From an uncultured Acidovorax sp. (GTDB taxonomy: Bacteria > Pseudomonadota > Gammaproteobacteria > Burkholderiales > Burkholderiaceae_C): a stretch of 64,000 nt of DNA. Location: assembly GCA_913774625.1 (NCBI GenBank), contig CAJYHL010000021.1, positions 62,001 through 126,000 of the forward strand, written 5' to 3'. Positions 40,447-49,156 of the stretch are shown in pieces. The position numbers and the translations under genes were made by a program. The notes under the pieces were generated by a model. It did no database searches. It saw only the letters and a program-made list of their open reading frames with translations, and was not told the origin of the DNA. The stretch's first letter is position 1. Every line of letters starts with the position of its first letter.

Positions 40447-40950
40447 TCAGCGGGAAGGCGCATTCGCGGCGCGGATGCCCCAGCGCGCCAGCGCCGCATC
40501 GTCCGACACGCGCGCATCCACCCAGCGCGCGCCCTCGGGCGTGGCTTCCTTCTTCCAGAACGGGGCCTGGGTCTTGAGGTAGTCCATGAGGAATTCGCAG
40601 GCCTGGAAGCTCGCGCCCCGGTGGGCCGAGCTGACGGCCACCAGCACGATCTGGTCGAGCGGCGCCAGCAGCCCCACGCGGTGGATCACCCGCGCGCCGA
40701 AGATGTCGAAGCGCGCCAACGCCTCGTCGATCATGGCCTCGATGGATTTCTCGGTCATGCCGGGGTAATGCTCCAGCTCCATCGATTCCACGCTGCGCCC
40801 GTCGCTGCGGTCGCGCACCACGCCCACGAAGCTGCACACCGCGCCCACGCGGGCATCGGCGGCGCGCAGCGCGGCCAGCTCGGCGGCCACGTCGAAGTCT
40901 TCGGCCTGGATGGAGACGCGGGGCATGGGGATGCTCATGACAGCGCTCAT
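40447..40950 (-). CDS. moaE: molybdopterin synthase catalytic subunit MoaE
   Basis: A 167-aa large subunit of molybdopterin synthase, which with thiocarboxylated MoaD puts dithiolene sulfurs into precursor Z. Family segments include GAVCSFVGVVRD, MELEHYPGMTEKSIE, IHRVGLLAPLDQIVLVAVSS, HRGASFQACEFLMDYLKTQA (quoted in part) and the catalytic Lys region PFWKKEATPEG. The start at 40950 (MSAVMSIPMP) is chosen because it overlaps the stop of the upstream 76-aa gene in ATGA; 40938 is an alternative. The moaD and moeA genes are in a separate minus-strand unit 2.3 kb away. Confidence 0.94.
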   Translation of the reverse strand: MSAVMSIPMPRVSIQAEDFDVAAELAALRAADARVGAVCSFVGVVRDRSDGRSVESMELEHYPGMTEKSIEAMIDEALARFDIFGARVIHRVGLLAPLDQIVLVAVSSAHRGASFQACEFLMDYLKTQAPFWKKEATPEGARWVDARVSDDAALARWGIRAANAPSR

Positions 40951-41177
40951 GGCGAACGGTGCAGGCGCGGGGCCGACAGCACCACGATCTGCTCGGCCAC
41001 CACGGTCTCCAACTGGCGGCCGGCCGCAGGAGCTCCGGGTGCGGCCAGCGCGGCCTGCAGGCGCTTCAGGTCGGCCACGGTGGGCGCCACGCGGATCTGC
41101 GCGGTGGCACCCGCCACGTTGCCGACCTTGACGAGCGCCATGATCTTCTGGGTCCATTCGTTGGGATTGCGGGCCAT
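40947..41177 (-). CDS. small hypothetical protein coupled to moaE
   Basis: A 76-aa protein starting MARNPNEWTQKIMALVKVGN; no family recognised. It is predicted soluble with a helix-rich middle (PTVADLKRLQAALAAPG) and ends SAPRLHRSP. Its TGA overlaps the moaE ATG, so the two are very likely translated together. The start at 41177 is chosen because upstream in-frame sequence to 41303 is not protein-like. A link to molybdopterin synthesis is suggested only by position. Confidence 0.6.
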   Translation of the reverse strand: MARNPNEWTQKIMALVKVGNVAGATAQIRVAPTVADLKRLQAALAAPGAPAAGRQLETVVAEQIVVLSAPRLHRSP

Positions 41178-41390
41178 GCGGTGAGGTCGTCTGCGAAGTG
41201 ATCGAAAAAGGGGAAACAGGAAGCGGACGGTGCGAGGGCCGTACCCGCCAAGCGGCCCACGGGCGGCGCAGGCCGGCGGAAATGCGTTGAAAGGGCCGGC
41301 CATGCCATCATCTGCGCCAGATGCTCAGACCTTCATGCGCACGGCCGCAGCCGCCCACGGCCTGCAGCCCCGCACTTTAACGCTCCCGAC

Positions 41391-41645
41391 ATGGCCACAC
41401 AGACCATCACCACCGACCGCTACAAGCTTTTCCCCTCGCCGCGCAACCAGCATCGCGTGGTCTTCGAGCACGAGGTCTTCGTGCCCCACCCCTACGCGAT
41501 CATCGACCTGCCAAGCTTCGACCTGAGCGGCAAGTACAGCCTGTTCGCCGCCTGCCGCCTCTCCGACATGAAGATGGGCCAGCTCGTCACCTTCGAGTTG
41601 ACGCAGGACATGGCGCGCTTCGAGTCGCGCTTCGTGCCGGACTGA
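41391..41645 (+). CDS. hypothetical protein, 84 aa
   Basis: A small soluble protein of unknown function: MATQTITTDRYKLFPSPRNQ then HEVFVPHPYAIIDLPSFDLS and a C-terminal MARFESRFVPD. It looks beta-rich. No family is recognised. It is followed 25 bp later by another small gene in the same direction, so they are probably one transcript. The two are flanked by a minus-strand 76-aa gene and the DapA-like gene. Confidence 0.6.
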   Translation: MATQTITTDRYKLFPSPRNQHRVVFEHEVFVPHPYAIIDLPSFDLSGKYSLFAACRLSDMKMGQLVTFELTQDMARFESRFVPD

Positions 41646-41670
41646 AGAGGCCAACCCAGGACCGCCAAGC

Positions 41671-41988
41671 ATGTCCGAAGAAGACAACCAGATCCACGTC
41701 CCGCCGTCGTTCATCGCCGTCTATAGCGACACCCGCCAGCGCCTGACCGAGCGCAGCGACGTCGTGCGCGCCCGCTACGAGCTCTGCGAAGACCTGGCCT
41801 GCCACCTGGTGGAGCAGGCCCAGACGCTCTATCACACCCAGGCCCCGTCCGAGGCCGACATCCTGCGCGGCATCCATGCCGGCCTGAACACGGCGGATTC
41901 GGGCGTGAGCGCGCCAGAAGCGCGATGGATCACGCTGCGGCTGGCGGAGCTGCTGGAGTGGCGCAGCCCGGAACTGCCCGCAGCCTGA
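41671..41988 (+). CDS. hypothetical protein, 105 aa
   Basis: A soluble, helical, acidic protein: MSEEDNQIHVPPSFIAVYSD, RYELCEDLACHLVEQAQTLY, ADILRGIHAGLNTADSGVS and EARWITLRLAELLEWRS. No family is named with confidence. A GGAC-like weak ribosome-binding site precedes the ATG; the spacing from the 84-aa gene is 25 bp. It looks conserved rather than random because codon use and the amino-acid pattern are regular. Confidence 0.65.
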   Translation: MSEEDNQIHVPPSFIAVYSDTRQRLTERSDVVRARYELCEDLACHLVEQAQTLYHTQAPSEADILRGIHAGLNTADSGVSAPEARWITLRLAELLEWRSPELPAA

Positions 41989-42286
41989 AATCTTTACGCG
42001 AACGTTTACACGGCCGTGGCTATACTTTTCGCCATGCCTTCGCGCCAGCACCGCTTCCCGACCGCCGACCAGCCGGCGGCGGTGCGCTGCGCAGGCAAAG
42101 CCAAGAAACCACAGCTCATCTGACCGGAGCTGCGGTTCCGTCCGGATGAGCGACGGAACCACCTGGCAGCCCCACCCCACCCCCTCCCCTTGTTGCCGAC
42201 CCTGGTCGGACTGCCCGAACGGTCACCGCGCGCATGCATCCGGCGGTACTCCGAAACGGTCGTTCTTCCGTCCTCAAGGATTCGCC
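41989..42286 (+). other. leader region of the DapA-like gene
   Basis: 298 bp without a convincing gene. It holds a TATACT -10-like hexamer at 42021-42026 and a strong hairpin at 42134-42160 (separate entry), followed by a C/T-rich tract. It is long for a simple 5' leader, and no named riboswitch class was recognised. Confidence 0.5.
42134..42160 (+). promoter_or_regulatory. hairpin in the DapA-like gene leader
   Basis: The 9-bp perfect stem GGTTCCGTC/GACGGAACC encloses a 9-nt loop, about 125 bp upstream of the ATG. The sequence after it is C-rich, not U-rich, so it is not an obvious terminator. It could be part of a cis-regulatory RNA. Confidence 0.45.
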
Positions 42287-43201
42287 ATGAACCACACCCC
42301 ACAGCCAGCCACCCCAGCCACGCCCGATTTCTCCGGCCTCTGGGTTCCTCTCGTCACGCCCTTCCAGGGAGGTCACATCGACCATGCCGCACTGCGGTCG
42401 CTGGTGCAGCGCCTGCGCGGCAGCGGCATCGCCGGCTTCGTCGCCTGCGGCTCCACGGGCGAGGCGGCTGCGCTGGAGACCGATGAGCAGGATGCGGTGC
42501 TGGGCACCGTGATCGACGCCGCGGACGGCCTGCCGGTGGTGATGGGCCTGTCGGGCTACCACCTGGGCCATGTGCTGGAGCGCGTGCAGCAGCTGAACCA
42601 GCGCCCGCTCGCCGGCCTGCTGCTGCCGGCGCCGCACTACATCCGCCCTTCGCAGGCCGGGCTGCGCCACTGGTTCGAAGCCATCGCCGATGCCAGCGCC
42701 TGCCCGGTCATCGTCTATGACATCCCCTACCGCACCGGTGCCACGCTGGAGCTGGCCACGCTGCGTGCCCTGGCGGCGCACCCGCGCATCCGCGCCATCA
42801 AGGACTGCGGCGGCGACGCGGCCAAGACACAGGCGCTGATCGCAGGCGGCGAGCTGCAGGTGCTGGCGGGCGAGGATGGACAGATCTTTTCGACGATGGC
42901 GCTGGGCGGTGCAGGCGCCATCGCTGCCAGCGCGCACTGGCGGCCCGAGCGGCTGGTGGAATGCATGCAGGCCATCACCCGGGGCGATCTGGCCCGCGCC
43001 CGGCCGCTCTGGCAGGCGCTGGCACCGCTGATCCCGGCCCTGTTCGCCGAACCCAACCCCGCGCCCGTGAAGGCGCTGCTGGCACAGCAAGGCTGGATGG
43101 ACGATGGGCTGCGCGCTCCGATGACGCCCGCATCGCCGGCGCTGGCGCAGCGGCTGCGCGAGCTGGCTGCGGCGCAGGAAGAGGCGCTCGCGCGGCTCTG
43201 A
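42287..43201 (+). CDS. dihydrodipicolinate synthase family aldolase (DapA-like)
   Basis: A 304-aa TIM-barrel class I aldolase. Segments include WVPLVTPFQGG, the pyruvate-binding loop GSTGEAAALETDEQ, the catalytic Tyr region IVYDIPYRTG and the Schiff-base Lys in IRAIKDCGGDAAKTQ. DapA condenses pyruvate with aspartate semialdehyde for lysine and peptidoglycan synthesis. GSTGE in place of the usual GTTGES, and location away from lysine genes, leave open a paralogue with another aldehyde acceptor. The start at 42287 has AAGGA nine bases upstream. It converges with moaD. Confidence 0.88.
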   Translation: MNHTPQPATPATPDFSGLWVPLVTPFQGGHIDHAALRSLVQRLRGSGIAGFVACGSTGEAAALETDEQDAVLGTVIDAADGLPVVMGLSGYHLGHVLERVQQLNQRPLAGLLLPAPHYIRPSQAGLRHWFEAIADASACPVIVYDIPYRTGATLELATLRALAAHPRIRAIKDCGGDAAKTQALIAGGELQVLAGEDGQIFSTMALGGAGAIAASAHWRPERLVECMQAITRGDLARARPLWQALAPLIPALFAEPNPAPVKALLAQQGWMDDGLRAPMTPASPALAQRLRELAAAQEEALARL

Positions 43202-43226
43202 GCCGAAAAAAGAAAGGCGCCCGGCC

Positions 43227-43511
43227 TCAGCCGCCCGTGACGGGCGGGAAGAACGCCACCTCGGCGCCGGCGCGCAGCGCCGCGTCTTCAGCGCTCAGCG
43301 TCTGGTCCAGCGCCATGCGCACCGCGCGGCCGGGGGCCAGGGCGGTGGCCCAGGGCTCGCCGCGGGCGATGAGTTCGGCCCGCAGCGCACCCAGGGTGGG
43401 GGCGCGGGTCTGCACGGTTTCGCTGCCGCGGCCAATGGCTTCGCGGATGGAGGCGAAGTAGCGCACCTCGACGGCGAGGGGGACGGCAGTGGCGATGGGG
43501 TCCTGGCTCAT
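43227..43511 (-). CDS. moaD: molybdopterin synthase sulfur carrier subunit MoaD
   Basis: A 94-aa ubiquitin-fold protein ending VAFFPPVTGG; the C-terminal Gly-Gly is adenylated by MoeB and thiocarboxylated to donate sulfur to precursor Z in complex with MoaE. Family pieces are VEVRYFASIREAIG near the N-terminus and VRMALDQTLSAEDAALRAGAEVAF (quoted in part). The ATG at 43511 overlaps the moeA TGA (ATGA), fixing the start and showing coupling to moeA. Confidence 0.92.
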   Translation of the reverse strand: MSQDPIATAVPLAVEVRYFASIREAIGRGSETVQTRAPTLGALRAELIARGEPWATALAPGRAVRMALDQTLSAEDAALRAGAEVAFFPPVTGG

Positions 43512-44746
43512 GACAGCAGATCGGCGAAGGAGATGAAGCGCACGGTGTCGCCACGCGCGATGGTCTGGCCGGCGGGGTTGTCCACCACGCCGTCGCCCCA
43601 GGCGGCGGAGGTGAGCACGCCCGAGCTCTGATTGCCGAAGCGCTCCAGCATGCCTTCGGCAGTCCAGCGCACGCGCAGGAATTCGCGGCGCCTGTCGGCG
43701 CGGGGCCAGTCGAAGGCGGCGGTGGCGGCCATGGCACGGGGCGCCAGGTCGGACGCGCCCTGCAGCGCCAGCAGGAAGGGCCGCACCAGCAGCGAGAAGG
43801 TGACGAAGCTCGACACCGGGTTGCCCGGCAGCCCCATGAAATGCGCCGCGCCCCCGGCGTGATGAATGCGGCCATAGGCGAAGGGCTTGCCGGGCTTGAT
43901 GGCGATCTGCCAGAGGCGCAACTCGCCCAGCGCCTCGACGGCGGGCTTGATGTGGTCTTCCTCGCCCACCGACACGCCGCCGCTGGTCAGGATCAGATCG
44001 TGCGACGCGGCAGCGCTGCGCAGTGCGTCGAGGGTGGCCTCGCGCCGGTCGGGCACGATGCCCAGATCGGTCACCTCGCAGCCCAGGCGGCGCAGCATGG
44101 CGCGCAGGAAGAAGCGGTTGCTGTTGTAGATGGCGCCGGGCGGCATGCGCTCGGGCGCCACGTCGCCGGGCATGACGAGTTCGTCGCCCGTGGAGAACAA
44201 GGCCACGCGCGGGCGCCGCGACACCGAGAGGCGCGCCAGCCCGATGCTGGCGGCCAGCCCCAGCGAGGCCGGGCCCAGCCGGGTTCCGGCGGACAGCACC
44301 TGTGCGCCCAGCGCGATGTCTTCGCCGGCGCAGCGGATCCACTGGCCGGGCGTGGGCAGGGCCTTGATGCGCACGCGCTGGCCGTCCGCCAGCGGCTCGC
44401 AGTCTTCCTGCATGACGATGGCATCGGCACCGGCGGGCACGGGCGCGCCGGTGAAGATGCGCGCCGCCGTGCCGGCGGCCAGCGGCTGGGCCGCGCTGCC
44501 GGCGGGAATGCGCTGCACGACGGGGAGTTCCGCATCGGCGGCCGCAGCCAGATCCGCCACGCGCACGGCGTAGCCGTCCATGGCGCTGTTGTCGGCGGGC
44601 GGCACCTGCAGCGGCGAGGTGGCGTCCTGGCGCAGCACACGGCCGTCGGCGTCGAAGCTGTCCACCGTCTCCACGCCGAGCACGGGCACGGCCTGCGCCA
44701 GCAGTTCGGCCAGAGCGTCGTCCAGCGGTGTCAAGGGGGCTCGCAT
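43508..44746 (-). CDS. moeA: molybdopterin molybdotransferase MoeA
   Basis: A 412-aa enzyme that inserts molybdate into adenylated molybdopterin. Family features: VPPADNSAMDGYAVR (N-terminal active-site loop), IFTGAPVPAGADAIVMQEDC, ALFSTGDELVMPG, ILTSGGVSVGEEDHIKPAVE (partly quoted) and FMGLPGNPVSSFVTF. The start at 44746 is chosen because AGGAG lies upstream within a perfect spacing and MRAPLTPLDDALAELL matches the family; 44773 is a weaker alternative. It is translationally coupled to moaD downstream. Confidence 0.95.
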   Translation of the reverse strand: MRAPLTPLDDALAELLAQAVPVLGVETVDSFDADGRVLRQDATSPLQVPPADNSAMDGYAVRVADLAAAADAELPVVQRIPAGSAAQPLAAGTAARIFTGAPVPAGADAIVMQEDCEPLADGQRVRIKALPTPGQWIRCAGEDIALGAQVLSAGTRLGPASLGLAASIGLARLSVSRRPRVALFSTGDELVMPGDVAPERMPPGAIYNSNRFFLRAMLRRLGCEVTDLGIVPDRREATLDALRSAAASHDLILTSGGVSVGEEDHIKPAVEALGELRLWQIAIKPGKPFAYGRIHHAGGAAHFMGLPGNPVSSFVTFSLLVRPFLLALQGASDLAPRAMAATAAFDWPRADRRREFLRVRWTAEGMLERFGNQSSGVLTSAAWGDGVVDNPAGQTIARGDTVRFISFADLLS

Positions 44747-44827
44747 CGGAGGACTCCTGCGGGTGGGGCGCAACGGCTGCGGCGGAAGGCAGGCAGGCCG
44801 GCAGGGCCTCAGCGCGCGCCGCCCGTT

Positions 44828-44844
44828 GCTACTGAAACAATAGC
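44828..44844. repeat. 17-nt hairpin repeat of the GCTAT family, copy 5
   Basis: GCTACTGAAACAATAGC, one arm mismatch, lies in the gap between thrC and moeA. It is followed by a second small inverted repeat CTGCCC...GGGCAG (44848-44870) close to the thrC stop. Confidence 0.6.
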
Positions 44845-44878
44845 TACCTGCCCAGATAGATCCCGGGCAGGCAGGGCA

Positions 44879-46324
44879 TCAGGCCGCAGCCGCCTCGGGC
44901 ACGTGGCGGCGGATGTAGTCCTTGACCGCCTCGGCATCGGCAGGCATCACCTGCACGCGCTTGGGCAGGGCCTCGATGCCCTCGAACCTGGCGGGGCGCT
45001 CGGGCGGCTGGCCCAGGGCTTCCACGATGGTTTCGGCGAACTTGATGGGCAGGGCCGTTTCCAGCACGATCATCGGCACGGCCGGGTCGCCGCGCTGCTC
45101 CAGCGCCACCTTCACGCCGTCGGCGGTGTGGGTATCGATGGTCACGCCGTGGCGCACGAAGTTGTCCTTGATGGTGGCCAAGCGGTCGGCATGGGTGCTC
45201 TTGCCGCTGGCAAAGCCGTAGCGCGTGGCGGCTTCGGCGAAGTGCGGATCGGCACTCAGGTCGAAGCGGCCTTGCCTGGCCAGCGCGTCGCCGAACAGCG
45301 CCTGGGTGCGCGCGGCGTCGCGGCCCAGCAGGTCGAACACGAAGCGCTCGAAGTTGCTGGCCTTGCTGATGTCCATGGACGGGCTGGAGGTCTCGTGCGT
45401 GTCTGCGCTGCCGCGCACGCGGTAGACGCCGGTGCGGAAGAACTCGTCGAGCACGTCGTTTTCGTTGGTGGCCACCACCAGCCGGTCGATGGGCAGGCCC
45501 ATCATGCGCGCGACGTGACCGGCGCAGACGTTGCCGAAGTTGCCAGAGGGCACGGTGAAGCTGACCTTCTGGTCGTTGGTCTCGGTCGCCTGCACATAGC
45601 CGGCGAAGTAATAGACCACCTGCGCCAGCAGGCGCGCCCAGTTGATCGAGTTGACCGTGCCGATCTTGTACTTGCGCTTGAAGTCCAGGTCGTTGCTCAC
45701 GGCCTTGACGATGTCCTGGCAGTCGTCGAACACGCCTTCGATGGCGATGTTGTGGATGTTCGCATCGTGCAAGCTGAACATCTGCGCCTGCTGGAAGGGA
45801 CTCATGCGGCCGTGCGGGCTGGTCATGAAGACGCGCACGCCGGCCTTGCCCTTCATGGCGTATTCGGCCGCGCTGCCGGTGTCGCCGCTGGTCGCGCCCA
45901 GGATGTTGAGCTGCTCGCCGCGCCGGCCCAACTCGTATTCGAACAGGTTGCCCAGCAGCTGCATGGCCATGTCCTTGAAGGCCAGCGTGGGGCCGTTGGA
46001 CAGGGCTTCGAGCCACAGGCCGTCTTCGAGGTGGCGCAGCGGCACGATCTCGCCGGTGCCGAAGACCTCGGCCGTGTACGTCTTCTCGCACAAGCGCTTC
46101 AGGTCGGCGGCTGGAATGTCGTCGATGTAGAGCGAGAGGATCTGGAAGGCGAGCTCGGCATAGCCCTGCTGGTGGTAGGCCGTGCGCAGGCGGGTGAGCG
46201 CGGCGTCGTCCACCTGCGGGTAGCGCTCCGGCAGGTACAGGCCGCCGTCGGGCGCCAGGCCTTCGAGCAGGATGTCGCAGAAATGCTTGCGGTCCGGGTG
46301 GCCGCGCGTGGAGAGGTACAGCAT
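44879..46324 (-). CDS. thrC: threonine synthase
   Basis: A 481-aa PLP enzyme converting O-phosphohomoserine to threonine. The family opening is MLYLSTRGHPDRKHFCDILLEGLAPDGGLYLPE (first part quoted: MLYLSTRGHPDRKHF). The PLP lysine is in TLAFKDMAMQLLG. Further landmarks are TSGDTGSAAEYAM, the phosphate loop SGNFGNVCAGHVA and a C-terminal ETALPIKFAETIVEALG. The ATG shares a base with the hom stop codon (TGATG), indicating coupling in alaA-hom-thrC order. Confidence 0.95.
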   Translation of the reverse strand: MLYLSTRGHPDRKHFCDILLEGLAPDGGLYLPERYPQVDDAALTRLRTAYHQQGYAELAFQILSLYIDDIPAADLKRLCEKTYTAEVFGTGEIVPLRHLEDGLWLEALSNGPTLAFKDMAMQLLGNLFEYELGRRGEQLNILGATSGDTGSAAEYAMKGKAGVRVFMTSPHGRMSPFQQAQMFSLHDANIHNIAIEGVFDDCQDIVKAVSNDLDFKRKYKIGTVNSINWARLLAQVVYYFAGYVQATETNDQKVSFTVPSGNFGNVCAGHVARMMGLPIDRLVVATNENDVLDEFFRTGVYRVRGSADTHETSSPSMDISKASNFERFVFDLLGRDAARTQALFGDALARQGRFDLSADPHFAEAATRYGFASGKSTHADRLATIKDNFVRHGVTIDTHTADGVKVALEQRGDPAVPMIVLETALPIKFAETIVEALGQPPERPARFEGIEALPKRVQVMPADAEAVKDYIRRHVPEAAAA

Positions 46325-47670
46325 CAGTTCAACTCTTCCTTGCGGATGCGCGTGATGGGCGCCAGCACGGTGGGCAGGGCCTGCATCTGGGCGATGGCGT
46401 CGTTCATCGTGCCTTCGCGGGTTTCGTGCGTCAGGATGATCAGGTCGGTCTGCGCGGAATCAGCGCCGCCCACCTCGTCGGCCTCGCGCTGCAGCACGGC
46501 GTCGATGCTGATGCCGGCGCCCGCCAGCAGGCCCGTGACCTTGGCCAGCACGCCGGCCTGGTCGGCGACGCGCAGGCGCAGATAGTAGCTGGTGACGAAT
46601 TCGCTGGCGGGCAGCACGGGCAAGGCGGCCTGGGCCTGGTCCAGCGTGTGCGGCTGGAAGGCCAGGTAGGGCACGCGGTGGCCGGGGTCGGCCGAGGCCA
46701 GGCGGGCGATGTCCACCAGATCGGCGATCACGGCGCTGGCCGTGGGCTCGCTGCCTGCGCCCTTGCCGTAGTAGAGCGTGGTGCCCACGGCATCGGCCTG
46801 CACCACGACGGCGTTCATCGCGCCCTCGACGTTGGCGATCAGGCGCTTGGCCGGGATCAGCGTGGGATGCACGCGCAGCTCCACGCCGTCCGCGCCTTCG
46901 CCCGTGCGGCGTTTGGCGATGCCCAGCAGCTTGATGCGGTAGCCCAGCTGCTCGGCGTACTTGATGTCGGCGCCGGCCAGTTGGGTGATGCCTTCGACGT
47001 AGGCCTTGTCGAACTGCACCGGAATGCCGAAGGCGATGGCCGACATGATGGTGGCCTTGTGCGCGGCGTCCACGCCTTCGATGTCGAAGGTGGGGTCGGC
47101 CTCGGCGTAGCCCAGCGCCTGGGCTTCCTTGAGCACCACGTCGAAGTCCAGACCCTTGTCGCGCATCTCGGACAGGATGAAGTTGGTGGTGCCGTTGATG
47201 ATGCCGGCGATCCATTCGATGCGGTTGGCCGTCAGGCCCTCGCGCAGCGCCTTGATGATGGGAATGCCCCCGGCCACGGCGGCCTCGAAGGCGACCATCA
47301 CGCCCTTGGCGGCTGCGGCGGCGAAGATCTCGGTGCCGTGCACGGCCAGGAGGGCCTTGTTGGCGGTGACCACGTGCTTGCCGGCGGCGATGGCTTCGAG
47401 CACCAGGGCCTTGGCGATACCGTAGCCGCCGATGAGTTCGACCACGATGTCGATGTCGGGGTTGGCGATGACGGCGCGGGCGTCGCCCACCACCTGAACC
47501 TGCTCGCCGGCGACGGCCCTCGCGCGCTCCACGTCCAGGTCGGCCACCATGGTCACCTCGATGCCGCGGCCGGCGCGGCGACGGATCTCTTCCTGGTTGC
47601 GTTGCAGCACGTTGAAGACGCCGCTGCCCACGGTGCCAATGCCCAGCAGGCCTACTTGGATCGGTTTCAT
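46324..47670 (-). CDS. hom: homoserine dehydrogenase
   Basis: A 448-aa enzyme reducing aspartate semialdehyde to homoserine. The Rossmann motif is GLLGIGTVGSGVFNVL. Catalytic-domain pieces are NKALLAVHGTEIF, GGIPIIKALREGL, GIINGTTNFILSEM and EADPTFDIEGVDAAHKA. A C-terminal ACT domain (YLRLRVADQAGVLAKVTGLL) would bind a feedback amino acid, threonine in related enzymes. It is 3' coupled to thrC by TGATG. alaA lies upstream on the same strand about 85 bp away, with a GCTAT-type repeat between. Confidence 0.95.
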   Translation of the reverse strand: MKPIQVGLLGIGTVGSGVFNVLQRNQEEIRRRAGRGIEVTMVADLDVERARAVAGEQVQVVGDARAVIANPDIDIVVELIGGYGIAKALVLEAIAAGKHVVTANKALLAVHGTEIFAAAAAKGVMVAFEAAVAGGIPIIKALREGLTANRIEWIAGIINGTTNFILSEMRDKGLDFDVVLKEAQALGYAEADPTFDIEGVDAAHKATIMSAIAFGIPVQFDKAYVEGITQLAGADIKYAEQLGYRIKLLGIAKRRTGEGADGVELRVHPTLIPAKRLIANVEGAMNAVVVQADAVGTTLYYGKGAGSEPTASAVIADLVDIARLASADPGHRVPYLAFQPHTLDQAQAALPVLPASEFVTSYYLRLRVADQAGVLAKVTGLLAGAGISIDAVLQREADEVGGADSAQTDLIILTHETREGTMNDAIAQMQALPTVLAPITRIRKEELN

Positions 47671-47724
47671 ATCAGAACTCTCTGGTCAAAATGGGCTGCA
47701 GCGCGCCTTCCGATTGCGCTGCCA

Positions 47725-47741
47725 GCTATCAAAAAAGAAGC
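47725..47741. repeat. 17-nt hairpin repeat of the GCTAT family, copy 6 (degenerate)
   Basis: GCTATCAAAAAAGAAGC; the left arm GCTAT is intact, the right arm is degenerate. It lies between hom and alaA. Confidence 0.4.
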
Positions 47742-47753
47742 AAATCGCGGCGG

Positions 47754-48983
47754 TCAGGCAGTGGCGTGCCGCTGCCGGTACTGTGCGAGGAAGTCCGCCA
47801 GCCGGCCGATGGCCACTCGCAGATCGCCTTCGTGCGGCAGGAACACGATGCGGAAATGCTGGTTGTCGGGGAAGTTGAAGCCCGAGCCCTGCACCAGCAT
47901 CACGCGGGTGGCGCGCAGCACTTCCATGAAGAACTGGCGGTCGTCGGCGATGGGGTACATGGCCGGATCGAGGCGGGGGAACATGTAGAGCGCCGCCTGG
48001 GGCTTGACGCAGCTCACGCCCGGGATCGCCGTGATGAGCTCGTAGGCCAGGTCGCGCTGGCGCCGCAGCCGCCCGCCTTCGGCCACCAGGTCGTTGATGC
48101 TCTGGTAGCCGCCCAAAGCGGTCTGTATGGCCCACTGGCCGGGCACGTTGGAGCCCAGCTTGAGGTTGGCCAGCATGTTCAGGCCCTCGATGTAGTCGCG
48201 TGCGTCCTGCTTGGGGCCGGAAACGATCATCCACCCGGCGCGGAAGCCGCAGGAGCGGTAGGCCTTGGAGAGCGAATTGAAGGTCAGCGTCAGCACGTCG
48301 GTGGACAGGCTCGCCATGGAGGTGAAGACCGCGCCCTCGTAGAGCACCTTGTCGTACACCTCGTCCACCAGCAGCACCAGGCCGTGCTCGCGGGCGATGG
48401 CGACGATACCCTGCAGCAGTTCCTTGGGGTAGAGCACGCCCGTGGGGTTGTTGGGGTTGATGACCACGATGCCGCGGGTGCGGGGCGTGATCTTGGCGCG
48501 GATATCTTCGAGGCTGGGCAGCCAGCCGTCGTCCTCGTCGCACAGGTAATGCACGGGCTTGCCACCCGAGAGCGACACGGCCGCCGTCCAGAGCGGATAG
48601 TCGGGCATGGGCACCAGCAGTTCGTCGCCGTCGTCGAGCAGCGCGTTGGTGGCCATCACGATGAGCTCGCTGGCTCCGTTGCCCAGGTAGATGTCTTCCA
48701 GGGTCACGCCGGCGATGCCCAGCTGCTGCGAGTAGTGCATCACCGCCTTGCGCGCAGCGAAGATGCCCTTGCTGTCCGAATAGCCTGCCGAGTCGGGCAG
48801 GTTGCGGATCATGTCCTGCTGGATCTCCTCGGGAGGATCGAAGCCGAACGGCGCCATGTTGCCGATGTTCAGCTTGATGATCTTCTGGCCCTCGTCCTCC
48901 ATCTGCTTGGCCGCATCCACGATAGGGCCCCGCACATCGTAGAGAACGTTATTGAGCTTGGCGGATTTGTGGACGGTCTTCAT
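47754..48983 (-). CDS. alaA: alanine-synthesizing aminotransferase, AlaA type
   Basis: A 409-aa class I/II PLP aminotransferase closely resembling E. coli AlaA in order and wording: HKSAKLNNVLYDVRGPI, NIGNMAPFGFDPPEEI, YLGNGASELIVMA, VPMPDYPLWTAAVSLSGGKP, INPNNPTGVLYPKELL, the PLP lysine in FNSLSKAYRSCGFRAGW and GALYMFP-like AALYMFPRLDP. AlaA makes alanine from pyruvate and glutamate. The start at 48983 (MKTVHKSAKL) is chosen because the upstream in-frame part is not conserved. It is divergent from the 127-aa Mth938-type gene. Confidence 0.92.
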   Translation of the reverse strand: MKTVHKSAKLNNVLYDVRGPIVDAAKQMEDEGQKIIKLNIGNMAPFGFDPPEEIQQDMIRNLPDSAGYSDSKGIFAARKAVMHYSQQLGIAGVTLEDIYLGNGASELIVMATNALLDDGDELLVPMPDYPLWTAAVSLSGGKPVHYLCDEDDGWLPSLEDIRAKITPRTRGIVVINPNNPTGVLYPKELLQGIVAIAREHGLVLLVDEVYDKVLYEGAVFTSMASLSTDVLTLTFNSLSKAYRSCGFRAGWMIVSGPKQDARDYIEGLNMLANLKLGSNVPGQWAIQTALGGYQSINDLVAEGGRLRRQRDLAYELITAIPGVSCVKPQAALYMFPRLDPAMYPIADDRQFFMEVLRATRVMLVQGSGFNFPDNQHFRIVFLPHEGDLRVAIGRLADFLAQYRQRHATA

Positions 48984-49156
48984 GCTGCGCGGTTGGCGGC
49001 GCCAAAGGCCGCCAGGAGAAGGGGAATCGGTCCTGCGGGGCACGGCGCGCCCCCGGTGAAACCTATAATTTGACCACAGTTCTATACGACGGAACCGGCC
49101 CCGCGCCCTGCGGCACGCCGGGCCCCTGCGCGGGGCCAACCACCCGGACATCCCCC

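Noticed and set aside
43841-46585. A 914-codon open frame antisense to moeA and thrC
   Set aside because: Same explanation; overlaps two well-supported genes on the minus strand and has no domain features.
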